Source: Ruminococcus sp. UBA4240 (GTDB lineage: Bacteria; Bacillota; Clostridia; Oscillospirales; Ruminococcaceae). From it: a DNA stretch of 22,933 bases. Below are positions 1 through 7,116 of this stretch, in pieces. Positions within the stretch are counted from its first letter, which is position 1; every line of letters begins with the position of its first letter. The stretch covers positions 1-22,933 of the forward strand of contig DGXE01000020.1 of assembly GCA_002395525.1 (NCBI GenBank), read 5' to 3'. Below the pieces are notes generated by a model, which was not told the origin of the DNA, ran no database searches, and was given only the letters and a program-made list of their open reading frames with translations. Position numbers and translations under genes: made by a program.

Positions 1-501
1 ATGCAGGTCCAGCCTATTCTTGATGCCTTCAGATCTTCGGGCTGCGGCGGCGAGGTCCTGTACATGTCGCCGAGGGGTAAGATCCTGAGCGGAGAACTGG
101 CGCGCGAACTGTCTGGGAAGGATGAGATCACCATTCTGTGCGGCCACTATGAGGGCGTGGATGAGCGCATAATCGAAAAGATAGTTGATGAGGAGATATC
201 CATAGGGGATTATGTTTTGACAGGCGGGGAGCTGCCTGCCCTTGTCATGTGCGATGCCATTGCGAGGATGTGCCCCGGGGTGCTCAGTGCCGAGGAGTGC
301 TACACCGAGGAGAGTCATTTTTCGGGGCTGCTGGAATATCCTCAGTACACCCGCCCCGAGGTGTGGGAGGGCATGGCAGTGCCTGATGTGCTGCTGACAG
401 GAGATCACAGGCGGATAGAGGAGTTCAGGCACAGGCAGTCCGTGGAGATAACCATGAAGCGCCGCCCCGACATGTTAGAGGCTCTGGAGAACAGCTATTG
501 A
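1..501 (+). CDS. trmD: tRNA (guanine37-N1)-methyltransferase TrmD, C-terminal part
   Basis: TrmD methylates N1 of guanine 37, next to the anticodon, using S-adenosylmethionine, and helps prevent frameshifting. The visible 166 residues carry the SPOUT trefoil-knot signature: LCGHYEGVDERI, then the segment EEISIGDYVLTGGELPALV, followed by the PGVL and SHFSGLLEYPQYTRP stretches typical of TrmD. The family is usually about 230-250 residues, so roughly 70-80 N-terminal residues lie before the window, and the ATG at base 1 is probably an internal methionine (it corresponds to the family's internal GMVM-P region). The stop is TGA at 499-501. In Firmicutes trmD normally ends an rpsP-rimM-trmD operon, so those genes are expected upstream but cannot be seen. 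A hairpin with a T-run follows directly. Identification is very secure. Confidence 0.96.
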   Translation: MQVQPILDAFRSSGCGGEVLYMSPRGKILSGELARELSGKDEITILCGHYEGVDERIIEKIVDEEISIGDYVLTGGELPALVMCDAIARMCPGVLSAEECYTEESHFSGLLEYPQYTRPEVWEGMAVPDVLLTGDHRRIEEFRHRQSVEITMKRRPDMLEALENSY

Positions 502-514
502 CCATATGAGGCAG

Positions 515-571
515 CGTTCACTTTCAAAACTGTGAAAAAATTAAAGTTTTGAAAATGGGAACGGCTTTTTA
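515..571 (+). terminator. Probable rho-independent terminator after trmD
   Basis: Bases 515-519 (CGTTC) pair with 559-563 (GAACG), and 522-531 (TTTCAAAACT) pair with 545-554 (AGTTTTGAAA). Small unpaired stretches separate the two stem parts. The stem is followed by GGCTTTTTA. The 10-bp inner stem is AT-rich, but the outer GC-containing clamp and the T-run make it a reasonable end for the trmD transcript. A second, separate inverted repeat follows at 573-609. Confidence 0.6.
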
Positions 572-572
572 T

Positions 573-609
573 TTCGCAAATTTAAAATTTTTTGAAAATT
601 GTGAAATGA
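573..609. repeat. Left 37-nt repeat flanking the ATPase cassette
   Basis: This 37-nt sequence starts TTCGCAAATTTA and ends AAAATTGTGAAATGA. A copy of identical length lies at 1823-1859. The two agree at all of the first 12 positions and at 14 of the last 15, and differ mainly in the central 10 bases. Each copy is also an imperfect inverted repeat (TTCGCAAATTT against AAATTGTGAA with a G-T pair). The two copies bracket the DUF4143-type ATPase gene. Confidence 0.75.
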
Positions 610-635
610 TGTGCGGGGAAAGGCGGTGAGGCAGG

Positions 636-1835
636 ATGAAGCTGATAAAAAGGGAGCATTATCTGAACAGGCTCATGCGATTGCGGAATACTCCGGATAT
701 CAAGATAGTAACAGGCCTGAGGCGTTCCGGGAAATCAGAGCTCATACGGGCATACATGGATATTATCAGCGCAGATGAGGATGTAAATATAATATATGTT
801 GACTTTGCGGATCTGAAATTTGATGATCTTAAAACCTACAAGCGGCTGTATGAATACTGCGAAAGCCGATATGACGGCAGAAAAGCCAATGTCCTCGTCA
901 TTGATGAGGTACAGATGTGTGAAAAGTTTGAGCTTGCCGTCAATAGCTTTTACAACAGCAGGAGATATGACATTTACATCACAGGCTCCAATGCATTACT
1001 GCTGAGCTCGGATCTGTCCACATTGTTTACAGGGCGGTTCATAGAGATACCTGTCTACCCATTCAGCTTCTCCGAATACTGCAAGTATTTCGGGTATGAT
1101 CCCAAGGAGGAAGGGATCCTTGATTCCTATGTCCATGAAGGCGGACTGGCAGGCTCCTATGTGTACAGTGAAAAAGAGGACAGGTCATCATACATCAGGG
1201 ATGTCTACAACACGGTCATCAAACGGGATCTTGTGGATAAATACGGGATAAAGGAAGCGGCACTTCTGGATTCTCTGGCGGATTACATGATGGATAACGT
1301 TTCCAATCTCACATCTGCCGCAAGGATCAGCGATGCCTTCAATCAGGGCAGGGCTGATACCAATCACATCACCGTAGGCAACTACATGAAGTATCTGTGC
1401 AGTGCCTTTATGTTCTACAAGGTAAAGCGTTACGATATTCGTGGCAAAAAGTATTTAGAGACATCAGACAAGTATTATCTTTCAGATCTGGGATTCAGAT
1501 ATGCCATGCTGGGAATGCGCAATATGGACTATGGCAGGGCATACGAAAATATAGTTGCCCTTGAACTGTTAAGACGGGGCTATGAGATCTACGTAGGCAA
1601 GCTGTATCAGAAGGAAGTGGATTTTGTAGCCATGAAGCAGAATGAGAAGGTGTATATCCAGGTCTCTGATTCCATTTCTGATCCGAAAACACTGGAGCGG
1701 GAGCTTTCCCCCCTTAAAGCCATAAGGGATGCATATCCGAAGCTTGTGATTGCAAATACCCGACATGATGAGTACGATATCGAGGGCATAAGGATAATTG
1801 ATATAGCAAGATGGCTGTCTGCTTCGCAAATTTAA
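636..1835 (+). CDS. AAA ATPase with DUF4143-type C-terminal domain
   Basis: A 399-residue protein of the AAA_14/DUF4143 family. Residues 27-34 (GLRRSGKS) form the Walker A loop. VLVIDEVQ at about 87-93 is Walker B. TGSNA at 116-120 followed by LFTGRFIEIPVYPFSF is the usual sensor and linker region. The C-terminal domain (about 300-399) has the restriction-endonuclease-like pattern YENIVALELLRRGYE, then EVDFV with D329, then VYIQVS. The family is common in gut Firmicutes, Bacteroidetes and archaea, and its cellular role is not established; association with mobile DNA has often been suspected. The gene stands alone between trmD and the small gene before rsmA, has only a weak ribosome binding site, and its last four sense codons and stop lie inside the right flanking repeat. 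Family call is confident; function is unknown. Confidence 0.9.
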   Translation: MKLIKREHYLNRLMRLRNTPDIKIVTGLRRSGKSELIRAYMDIISADEDVNIIYVDFADLKFDDLKTYKRLYEYCESRYDGRKANVLVIDEVQMCEKFELAVNSFYNSRRYDIYITGSNALLLSSDLSTLFTGRFIEIPVYPFSFSEYCKYFGYDPKEEGILDSYVHEGGLAGSYVYSEKEDRSSYIRDVYNTVIKRDLVDKYGIKEAALLDSLADYMMDNVSNLTSAARISDAFNQGRADTNHITVGNYMKYLCSAFMFYKVKRYDIRGKKYLETSDKYYLSDLGFRYAMLGMRNMDYGRAYENIVALELLRRGYEIYVGKLYQKEVDFVAMKQNEKVYIQVSDSISDPKTLERELSPLKAIRDAYPKLVIANTRHDEYDIEGIRIIDIARWLSASQI

Positions 1836-1859
1836 GAAAAATCAAAAATTGCGAAATGA
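1823..1859. repeat. Right 37-nt repeat flanking the ATPase cassette
   Basis: Counterpart of 573-609: starts TTCGCAAATTTA and ends AAAATTGCGAAATGA. Its two arms form an inverted repeat (TTCGCAA with TTGCGAA), which could act as a weak hairpin. The ATPase gene ends within it, so the repeat supplies the final codons (Ser-Gln-Ile region) and the TAA stop. Confidence 0.75.
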
Positions 1860-1903
1860 GATCACAGGCTGCTGTGTGTGAGGATCGTTAAGGAGGTGTA
1901 TCC

Positions 1904-2077
1904 ATGTCTGTATGTGATACCTGCGTAAACTATGTATATGACGATGAGGACGAGGGATACTACTGCCTTGTGGACCTTGACGAGGACGAGATGTACCGCT
2001 TCCTGCAGGGGGATAACAGGAGCTGCCCCTTCTACCGTGCAGATGATGAATATGCTGTTGTGAGGCACCAGATGTAA
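1904..2077 (+). CDS. Small four-cysteine protein, DUF6472-like
   Basis: A 57-residue, very acidic protein with four cysteines at positions 4, 7, 21 and 41 (CDTC, YYC, SCPFY) that could bind a metal such as zinc; metal binding is inferred. The segment DLDEDEMYRFLQGDNRSCPF and the C-terminal residues VVRHQM match my recollection of the DUF6472 family, small clostridial proteins of unknown function. The start is set by a strong ribosome binding site (AAGGAGGTG, 1890-1898). Its TAA stop shares one base with the rsmA start codon, so the two are translationally coupled, suggesting a role near ribosome biogenesis or simply co-expression. No enzyme motif is visible. Confidence 0.85.
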   Translation: MSVCDTCVNYVYDDEDEGYYCLVDLDEDEMYRFLQGDNRSCPFYRADDEYAVVRHQM

Positions 2078-2940
2078 TGGAAAGACTTACGGATATATCG
2101 GTCATAAAGGGGATAATGGAGCGGTACGGCTTTTCATTCTCCAAGGCACTGGGGCAGAACTTTATCACAAATCCCGCCGTGTGCCCGAAGATAGCGTCCA
2201 TGGGCGGGGCGGATGAGAACACAGGGGTCATTGAGATAGGCCCCGGCTTCGGTGTGCTCACCAATGAGCTTTGCAGGACAGCAAAAAAGGTAGTGGCAAT
2301 AGAGCTTGACGACAGGCTCATCCCCATTCTGGGGGAAACACTGGCGGAGTATGACAATGTTAAGGTCATAAATGCGGACGTGATGAAGACTGACCTCAAA
2401 GCGCTCATCGGTGAGGAGTTTGAGGGCATGGACGTGGCTGTATGCGCCAATCTGCCCTACTATATAACCACCCCCATAATCATGTATCTTTTAGAGGAAA
2501 GGCTCCCTGTAAGGAGCGTCACCGTCATGGTGCAGAAGGAGGCAGGTGTGCGTATCTGTGCGCCCCTTGCCACAAGGGAGAGCGGCGCCGTCAGCTTTGC
2601 GGTGCGGTATTATTCGGAGCCGAGGCTCCTTTTCAACGTATCACGGGGGAGCTTTATGCCCGCCCCGGATGTGGATTCCTGTGTGATCCGCCTTGACATA
2701 CTCAGGGAGCCGCCGGTGAAGGTGCGGGATGAGAAATTCTTCTTCTCAGTGGTGAGAGGGGCGTTCTCACAGCGGCGCAAGACCCTTGCAAATTCCCTTT
2801 CATCAGCCCTTTCTCTTGACAAGAGCACAGTGAACAGCGCCATAGCTGCCGCAGGGCTGCCCGCCGGTGTGCGCCCGGAGCAGCTTGACATGGAGGGTAT
2901 GGCAGCCGTTGCAGATGCCCTGTATGAGTTAAAGCTATAA
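2077..2940 (+). CDS. rsmA: 16S rRNA adenine(1518/1519)-N6-dimethyltransferase
   Basis: RsmA (KsgA) dimethylates two adjacent adenines in the 3' terminal helix 45 of 16S rRNA during late small-subunit assembly, using S-adenosylmethionine. The 287-residue length is normal. Residues 22-31 contain SKALGQNFIT, the family's N-terminal signature. VIEIGPGFGVLT at 51-62 is the SAM-binding motif I with E53. NADV at 99-102 is the acidic loop, and NLPYYITTP at 125-133 is catalytic motif IV. The C-terminal part includes FSQRRKTLANSL, typical of the rRNA-binding helical domain. The ATG overlaps the upstream small gene by one base. About 110 bases without a recognisable gene follow. Confidence 0.97.
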   Translation: MERLTDISVIKGIMERYGFSFSKALGQNFITNPAVCPKIASMGGADENTGVIEIGPGFGVLTNELCRTAKKVVAIELDDRLIPILGETLAEYDNVKVINADVMKTDLKALIGEEFEGMDVAVCANLPYYITTPIIMYLLEERLPVRSVTVMVQKEAGVRICAPLATRESGAVSFAVRYYSEPRLLFNVSRGSFMPAPDVDSCVIRLDILREPPVKVRDEKFFFSVVRGAFSQRRKTLANSLSSALSLDKSTVNSAIAAAGLPAGVRPEQLDMEGMAAVADALYELKL

Positions 2941-3052
2941 AATGATTTGAAGTCCTTGCACATTCGCAAGCTGAGGTCTGCTGCGTGCGGACCGGCGGAT
3001 AGCAGGTGTCAGAAGGCTTTGTCGTTTGCTGTAACGATCATGAGGTGATAAT

Positions 3053-3853
3053 ATGCTCAATATTTTTCTGGAACATATATTTGAGGGCTGCGGACAGGAA
3101 GGGATCTCTTTCGGCGCAGGGCTTGAAAGGGCTCTCTCCTTCGGTATCAGGGGGCTTGAATGTGATCTGTGGCGCCTTGATGAGCAGGTGTGTGATGAAA
3201 TAAGGGAAAGCGGGATGCAGGTGCGTTCCGTCTATCATATGTACGACCTGGGGCACGGGGATGCGGATGAGATAAAGCGGCAGTATGAGCACCACATTGA
3301 CACAGCCTTAAAGACAGGGGCTAAGTGCATCATGCCCCTCCCGGGCTTCATAGAGGACGGGGACGACCGGGAGCGGACACAGAACCTCATGCTCACACGT
3401 ATGTCCGTGATATGCAAAGCGGCTCTTTCAGTGGGGCTCACTCCCGTGCTGGAGGACTATGACGACAGCAAAGCACCCTATTCCACCATCAGGGGTCTGG
3501 GGTACTTCCTTGACAATGTGCAGGGGCTTGGGTGCTGCTTTGATACAGGCAATTTCTTCTATTCCGACGAGGATGAGACTGATGCCCTCATGCAGCTTGC
3601 AGGTTACACAAAGCACGTCCACCTCAAGGACAGGAGCCTTGACAGGACAGACGGCGAGGAAAAGGCAGCCCTCAGCGGCAGACCCATGTACCCCTGCGCC
3701 GTAGGGGACGGGGTCATAAGGATAGGCGACATCGTTTCGGCACTGACTGATTTCGGGTATATGGGAGATTACTCCATAGAGCATTTCGGTGCGCCCCGTC
3801 AGTTTGAGTATATGAAAAAGTCAGCAGAATATGTGAAAGGTCTTGGTGTGTAA
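3053..3853 (+). CDS. Sugar phosphate isomerase/epimerase family (TIM barrel)
   Basis: A 266-residue protein of the xylose-isomerase-like TIM-barrel superfamily (IolE/IolI, hydroxypyruvate isomerase and relatives). Likely metal ligands fall at the expected strand ends: Glu in VLEDYDD, Asp in CCFDTGNFF, His in KHVHLKD and Glu in YSIEHFG. Residues such as VYHMYDLGHGD near the first third also fit the family. The exact substrate cannot be read from sequence; sugars, inosose or keto acids are all possible. The start has a good binding site (GAGGTG before ATG). It opens a run of genes with overlaps or gaps under 25 bases through 7251, next to a ThuA-like protein, a pairing often seen in sugar utilisation clusters. 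Confidence 0.85.
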   Translation: MLNIFLEHIFEGCGQEGISFGAGLERALSFGIRGLECDLWRLDEQVCDEIRESGMQVRSVYHMYDLGHGDADEIKRQYEHHIDTALKTGAKCIMPLPGFIEDGDDRERTQNLMLTRMSVICKAALSVGLTPVLEDYDDSKAPYSTIRGLGYFLDNVQGLGCCFDTGNFFYSDEDETDALMQLAGYTKHVHLKDRSLDRTDGEEKAALSGRPMYPCAVGDGVIRIGDIVSALTDFGYMGDYSIEHFGAPRQFEYMKKSAEYVKGLGV

Positions 3854-4086
3854 TGAGGAAAACAGTAGAGGAGCTGTGCAAGAAGGCAGTAAACGGCAGC
3901 ATAGGCGGGGATAAGCTCTACGACGAGCTGAGCCGCATCGCAGAATCGGACGAGTGTGAGGATGACCTTGCCTGTGTCATCGAGGACTGCCTTATGGAGC
4001 TTGATACCGCAGGCAGCGGCAGGGCAGACAAGAGAAAGGCGGCATCTGCGGCAAGCCTCCTGCTTGAAGAGCTTGGCAATCTATGA
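3853..4086 (+). CDS. Small acidic helical protein, function unknown
   Basis: A 77-residue protein I do not recognise. It is rich in Glu, Asp and Leu, with a spacing that suggests two or three amphipathic helices (for example VEELCKKAV near the start and SLLLEELGNL at the end). It has three cysteines and no membrane segment. The start codon overlaps the TAA stop of the isomerase gene by one base and its own stop overlaps the ThuA-like start by four bases (ATGA), which strongly supports translation. A partner or regulatory role for its neighbours is only inference. Confidence 0.75.
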   Translation: MRKTVEELCKKAVNGSIGGDKLYDELSRIAESDECEDDLACVIEDCLMELDTAGSGRADKRKAASAASLLLEELGNL

Positions 4087-4796
4087 TAAACGTACTTGTG
4101 TGGAATGAATACCTCCACGAAAGAATGTACGAGGGGGTAGGGCGCATATACCCCCGGGGTATACACGGCTGCATTGCGGAGTTTCTGGGGCGCTGCGATG
4201 ATATGAACGTGAAAACTGTCACTCTGGAGGACGAGGACGATGCCCTTTCAGATGAGGTGCTCTCAGAAACGGATGTGCTCATCTGGTGGGGGCACATGGC
4301 ACACGACAAGGTGTCGAATGAGACCGTGGACAGGGTGGTGCGCCACATCAACGGAGGCATGGGCTTTATCCCTCTCCATTCAGCACATCACAGCAAGGTG
4401 ATGAAAAAGCTGTGCGGCACCACCTGCAACTTAGGCTGGCGCAATGACGACAAGGAGCGCATCTGGACAGTATCTCCCATGCACCCCATCGCACAGGGGA
4501 TACCGGAGCACTTCGAGCTCCCCCATGAGGAGATGTACTCCGAGCCCTTTGACATACCAAACCCGGATGAGGTGGTGTTCATGGGCTGGTTTGCCGGGGG
4601 AGAGGTGTTCCGCAGCGGTGTCACCTTCACAAGAGGGGGGCGGATCTTCTATTTCCAGCCCGGACATGAGGAATACCCCACATACCACAATGAGACAGTG
4701 CAGCGTGTCATCATCAACGCTGTGCGCTGGGCAGCACCTGTCACACGGGCGCACAGGTGCATACCGGTGGAGAACAGGAAGCGCCTGCCCGAATGA
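4083..4796 (+). CDS. ThuA-like domain protein
   Basis: A 237-residue protein of the ThuA family, which has a class I glutamine-amidotransferase-like (flavodoxin-type) fold and was named after trehalose utilisation. Supporting segments are INVLVWNEY at the N-terminus, VLIWWGHMAHDKV in the first half, GFIPLHSAHHSKVMKKL, and the later PMHPIAQGIPEHFEL and RIFYFQPGHEEYPTYHN stretches, all in the family's order. The biochemical reaction of this family is not settled. The start codon overlaps the upstream stop (ATGA). Proximity to the isomerase-like gene suggests a carbohydrate-linked role, as inference. Confidence 0.88.
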   Translation: MINVLVWNEYLHERMYEGVGRIYPRGIHGCIAEFLGRCDDMNVKTVTLEDEDDALSDEVLSETDVLIWWGHMAHDKVSNETVDRVVRHINGGMGFIPLHSAHHSKVMKKLCGTTCNLGWRNDDKERIWTVSPMHPIAQGIPEHFELPHEEMYSEPFDIPNPDEVVFMGWFAGGEVFRSGVTFTRGGRIFYFQPGHEEYPTYHNETVQRVIINAVRWAAPVTRAHRCIPVENRKRLPE

Positions 4797-4809
4797 ATAA
4801 GGAGCAACT

Positions 4810-5628
4810 ATGTATCTTGGAGCGGATCTGGGTGGCTCGGCTGTAAAGCTTGTGTGCCTTGATGAAAAGGGGAATATCGCCGCTGCACGGAAGTACGACA
4901 CGGACAGGGATGTGTCACACTTTGAGCGGGAGCTTGAAGGGCTTATGGCGGTAGGCTGCGGGGGGAGTACCCCTGAAACCCTGTATCTCACTGGTGTGGG
5001 AGCGGGGATACTGCCTGAGACCGTGTGTGGCATGAGGACACGCTTCTGCTCGGAGTTTGAGTGCTTCGGCAGGGGAGGGTGTGCTCTGGCAGGGACGGAC
5101 GACACCCTTGTGGTCAGCATGGGCACAGGCACCGCCTTTGTGCGGGCGGAAAAGGGCGTGTATACCCACATCGGCGGCAGCGGCGTAGGCGGAGGTACTC
5201 TCTGCGGCCTTTCCGCACTGCTTCTTGGCACGGATGACATCAAGGAGATAAAGGCGCTTATCTCTGAGGGTGACCGCACAGGGGTGGATCTCACCATAGG
5301 GGATATATCCGTTGGGGACAGTACCGGGCTTGCCTCGGATCTGACCGCCGCAAACTTCGGCAAGAAGCTGAAAAACGCCGCAAGAGAGGATATTGCATCG
5401 GGACTTATGAACCTTGTGTGCGAGACAGCAGCTGTTATGGCGGCATTCGTGTGCAAGGGAGAGGGACTGCGGCAGGCGGTGTTTGTAGGCTCTGTTGCTG
5501 ATATGCCCGAGGGCTTTGATTTCATACACAATGTGGGAGGGCTCCACGGCATTGAATTTATGGTGCCTCCCATGGGCGCATATGCAGGGGCTTTGGGCGC
5601 AGCGCTTTCGGAAAAGGTGAGGTCATGA
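4810..5628 (+). CDS. coaW: Type II pantothenate kinase (CoaW-like)
   Basis: Type II pantothenate kinase phosphorylates pantothenate with ATP, the first step of coenzyme A synthesis. The 272-residue protein has the ASKHA-fold signatures in order: GADLGGSAVKLVCLD at 4-18 (phosphate 1), VVSMGTGTAFV at 101-111 (phosphate 2) and GGSGVGGGTLCGLSALLL at 122-139. GDRTGVDL at 154-161 and DLTAANFGK at 177-185 closely resemble Staphylococcus aureus CoaW. The terminal PPMGAYAGALGAAL completes the fold. AAGGAG lies just before the ATG. The stop overlaps the start of the HPr-kinase-like gene by four bases. Type II enzymes are known to resist CoA feedback in S. aureus; whether this one does is untested. Confidence 0.9.
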   Translation: MYLGADLGGSAVKLVCLDEKGNIAAARKYDTDRDVSHFERELEGLMAVGCGGSTPETLYLTGVGAGILPETVCGMRTRFCSEFECFGRGGCALAGTDDTLVVSMGTGTAFVRAEKGVYTHIGGSGVGGGTLCGLSALLLGTDDIKEIKALISEGDRTGVDLTIGDISVGDSTGLASDLTAANFGKKLKNAAREDIASGLMNLVCETAAVMAAFVCKGEGLRQAVFVGSVADMPEGFDFIHNVGGLHGIEFMVPPMGAYAGALGAALSEKVRS

Positions 5629-6356
5629 CAGGCACATACAGGTTTGCAGACAGGGTCGTCCGCATCACCTCTGTGTATGAGGATGTGCATACCATGTGCA
5701 GGGGATATGAGGCAGACGGCACCCCCGACATCACAGTAAACACGGATGAGCGCCATATCGCGGCGGAAAGGGAACGCTCCGCAAAGAACGATGCAGCAGA
5801 GGGCAGGAAGGTACAGCTGTTTTCTGACGGATACCTTGAGACCCTTGCGGTGTACAGGCAGATAGCCGAGGCCATGCCCGCCTTTGATACGGTGCTTTTC
5901 CACGGCTCGGTGATAGCCGTTGACGGAAATGCCTATATATTCACCGCAAAGTCCGGCACAGGCAAATCCACCCACACAAAGCTGTGGAGAGAGCTGCTGG
6001 GGGACAGGGCTGTCATGGTGAACGATGACAAGCCCCTGCTTTCAGTAAAAGATGGTGTGGTTTATGCCTACGGCACCCCCTGGAACGGCAAGCACAGGCT
6101 TGGGGAGAACATATGCTGCCCTGTAAAGGCGCTGGCAGTGCTCCACAGGGGGGAGGAGAACAGCATATCCCCCATATCCGTTCAGCAGGCTTATCCCGTG
6201 TGTATGCAGCAGATGTACCGTCCCTCAAGCGGCATTGCCCTTTCAAAGTCCATGGGGCTGCTGGACGGGATGCTGGGGAGTATAGGGCTGTTCAGCCTTT
6301 ACTGCAACATGGACATACTGGCTGCTAAGACAGCCTATGAAGCTATGAGTAAGTGA
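5625..6356 (+). CDS. HPr-kinase-like P-loop protein, putative peptide kinase
   Basis: A 243-residue protein whose C-terminal half resembles the HPr kinase/PEP-carboxykinase-type P-loop fold. LFHGSVIAVD is at 91-100. SGTGKST at 110-116 is the Walker A loop. VNDDKP at 132-137 gives the paired aspartates, and YGTPWNGKH at 149-157 matches the conserved loop of HprK-like proteins found in RiPP gene clusters. The N-terminal third is not recognised. True HprK has a different N-terminal domain and acts on HPr; no HPr gene is seen here. The gene overlaps coaW by four bases and is followed 14 bases later by the PqqD-peptidase gene and then a small peptide gene. Kinase relatives in some lasso peptide clusters phosphorylate the precursor, so modification of the 44-residue peptide is a reasonable inference. 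Confidence 0.8.
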   Translation: MTGTYRFADRVVRITSVYEDVHTMCRGYEADGTPDITVNTDERHIAAERERSAKNDAAEGRKVQLFSDGYLETLAVYRQIAEAMPAFDTVLFHGSVIAVDGNAYIFTAKSGTGKSTHTKLWRELLGDRAVMVNDDKPLLSVKDGVVYAYGTPWNGKHRLGENICCPVKALAVLHRGEENSISPISVQQAYPVCMQQMYRPSSGIALSKSMGLLDGMLGSIGLFSLYCNMDILAAKTAYEAMSK

Positions 6357-6370
6357 GAAAGTGAGGAGCT

Positions 6371-7093
6371 ATGAGACTTTCAAAGGATTTTATCACCCAC
6401 TCCGCAGGGGGTGAAAACTATGTGGTGTCCACGGGGAACAGCAGCTTCAACGGCATGATAAAGCAGAATGATACGGCATTCTTCATCACAAGCTGCCTTA
6501 AAGAGGAGATAACCGAGGACGGCATCGTTTCAAAAATGCTTGAGACCTATGACGTGGATGAGGACACCGCAAGGCAGGCTGTAAAGGACGTAGTGGAGAG
6601 CCTTCGCAGCGTGGGCGCAATAGTTGAAAAAAAGGAGCCTGTGAAAAAGGCTGTGAAGATGGGCTACGAGGAATACTTTGAGGATAACGAGCACTTCACC
6701 GGGCGTTTCAGAGGTGTGAGCATGATGCCCCTGCTGAGGCAGAAGAAGGATGTGTTCATAGCACGGCGCAAGGGCAGCGAACGTTGCCAAAAGTATGATG
6801 TGGTGCTTTACAGGCGAAACGGCAGGTATATACTCCACAGGATAGTGGAGGTGCGCCCGAATGATTACGTCATCAGGGGAGACAACTGCCTTGCCAACGA
6901 ATACGGCATCACCGACGGCGATATATTAGCGGTGATGACAGGCTTTATCAGAGGCGGCAGGGAGCACTCCACGGATGAGCTTTGGTACAGGGCATATTCC
7001 CGCATACACTGCGCCATATTCCCGGTGCGGAAGATATATATGAAGCTGCGCCGCCTTGGGGGCAGAGTGCTCCGCAGGCTGGGGCTGAGATGA
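6371..7093 (+). CDS. PqqD-like domain fused to S26-type serine protease
   Basis: A 240-residue two-domain protein. Residues about 1-88 look like a PqqD-type RiPP recognition element (YVVSTGNSSFNGMIKQNDTAFFI, then an acidic helical stretch with VVESLRSVGAIV). Residues about 110-190 look like a signal-peptidase (S24/S26) domain: RGVSMMP at 114-120 with Ser117 as nucleophile, YDVVLYRR, then LHRIV with His156 where bacterial type I enzymes carry Lys, and VIRGDN with Asp171. That Ser/His/Asp arrangement resembles the SipW/ER-type branch. No clear membrane anchor is visible, so cytoplasmic action is likely. GAGGAG precedes the ATG. The fusion suggests that the PqqD part captures a leader peptide and the protease part removes it; this is inferred, not shown. 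Confidence 0.82.
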   Translation: MRLSKDFITHSAGGENYVVSTGNSSFNGMIKQNDTAFFITSCLKEEITEDGIVSKMLETYDVDEDTARQAVKDVVESLRSVGAIVEKKEPVKKAVKMGYEEYFEDNEHFTGRFRGVSMMPLLRQKKDVFIARRKGSERCQKYDVVLYRRNGRYILHRIVEVRPNDYVIRGDNCLANEYGITDGDILAVMTGFIRGGREHSTDELWYRAYSRIHCAIFPVRKIYMKLRRLGGRVLRRLGLR

Positions 7094-7116
7094 CAGCAGC
7101 ACTGCAAGGTGATCAC

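Noticed and set aside
2941..3052. Possible small RNA or riboswitch between rsmA and the isomerase-like gene
   Set aside because: Only short pairings such as GGTC/GACC are visible; no known fold or terminator could be recognised.
4431..5975. Long minus-strand open frame (514 codons) across the ThuA-like, coaW and HprK-like genes
   Set aside because: It is antisense to three genes with clear family motifs; its Pro/Ser/Arg/Cys-rich translation is typical of the opposite strand of GC-rich coding DNA.
7090..7116. 53-residue version of the short peptide starting at 7090
   Set aside because: The ATGA overlap makes it possible, but AAGGTGAT is correctly placed for 7117 and the YxxP motif then sits at the usual distance from the N-terminus. 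Kept as an alternative only.
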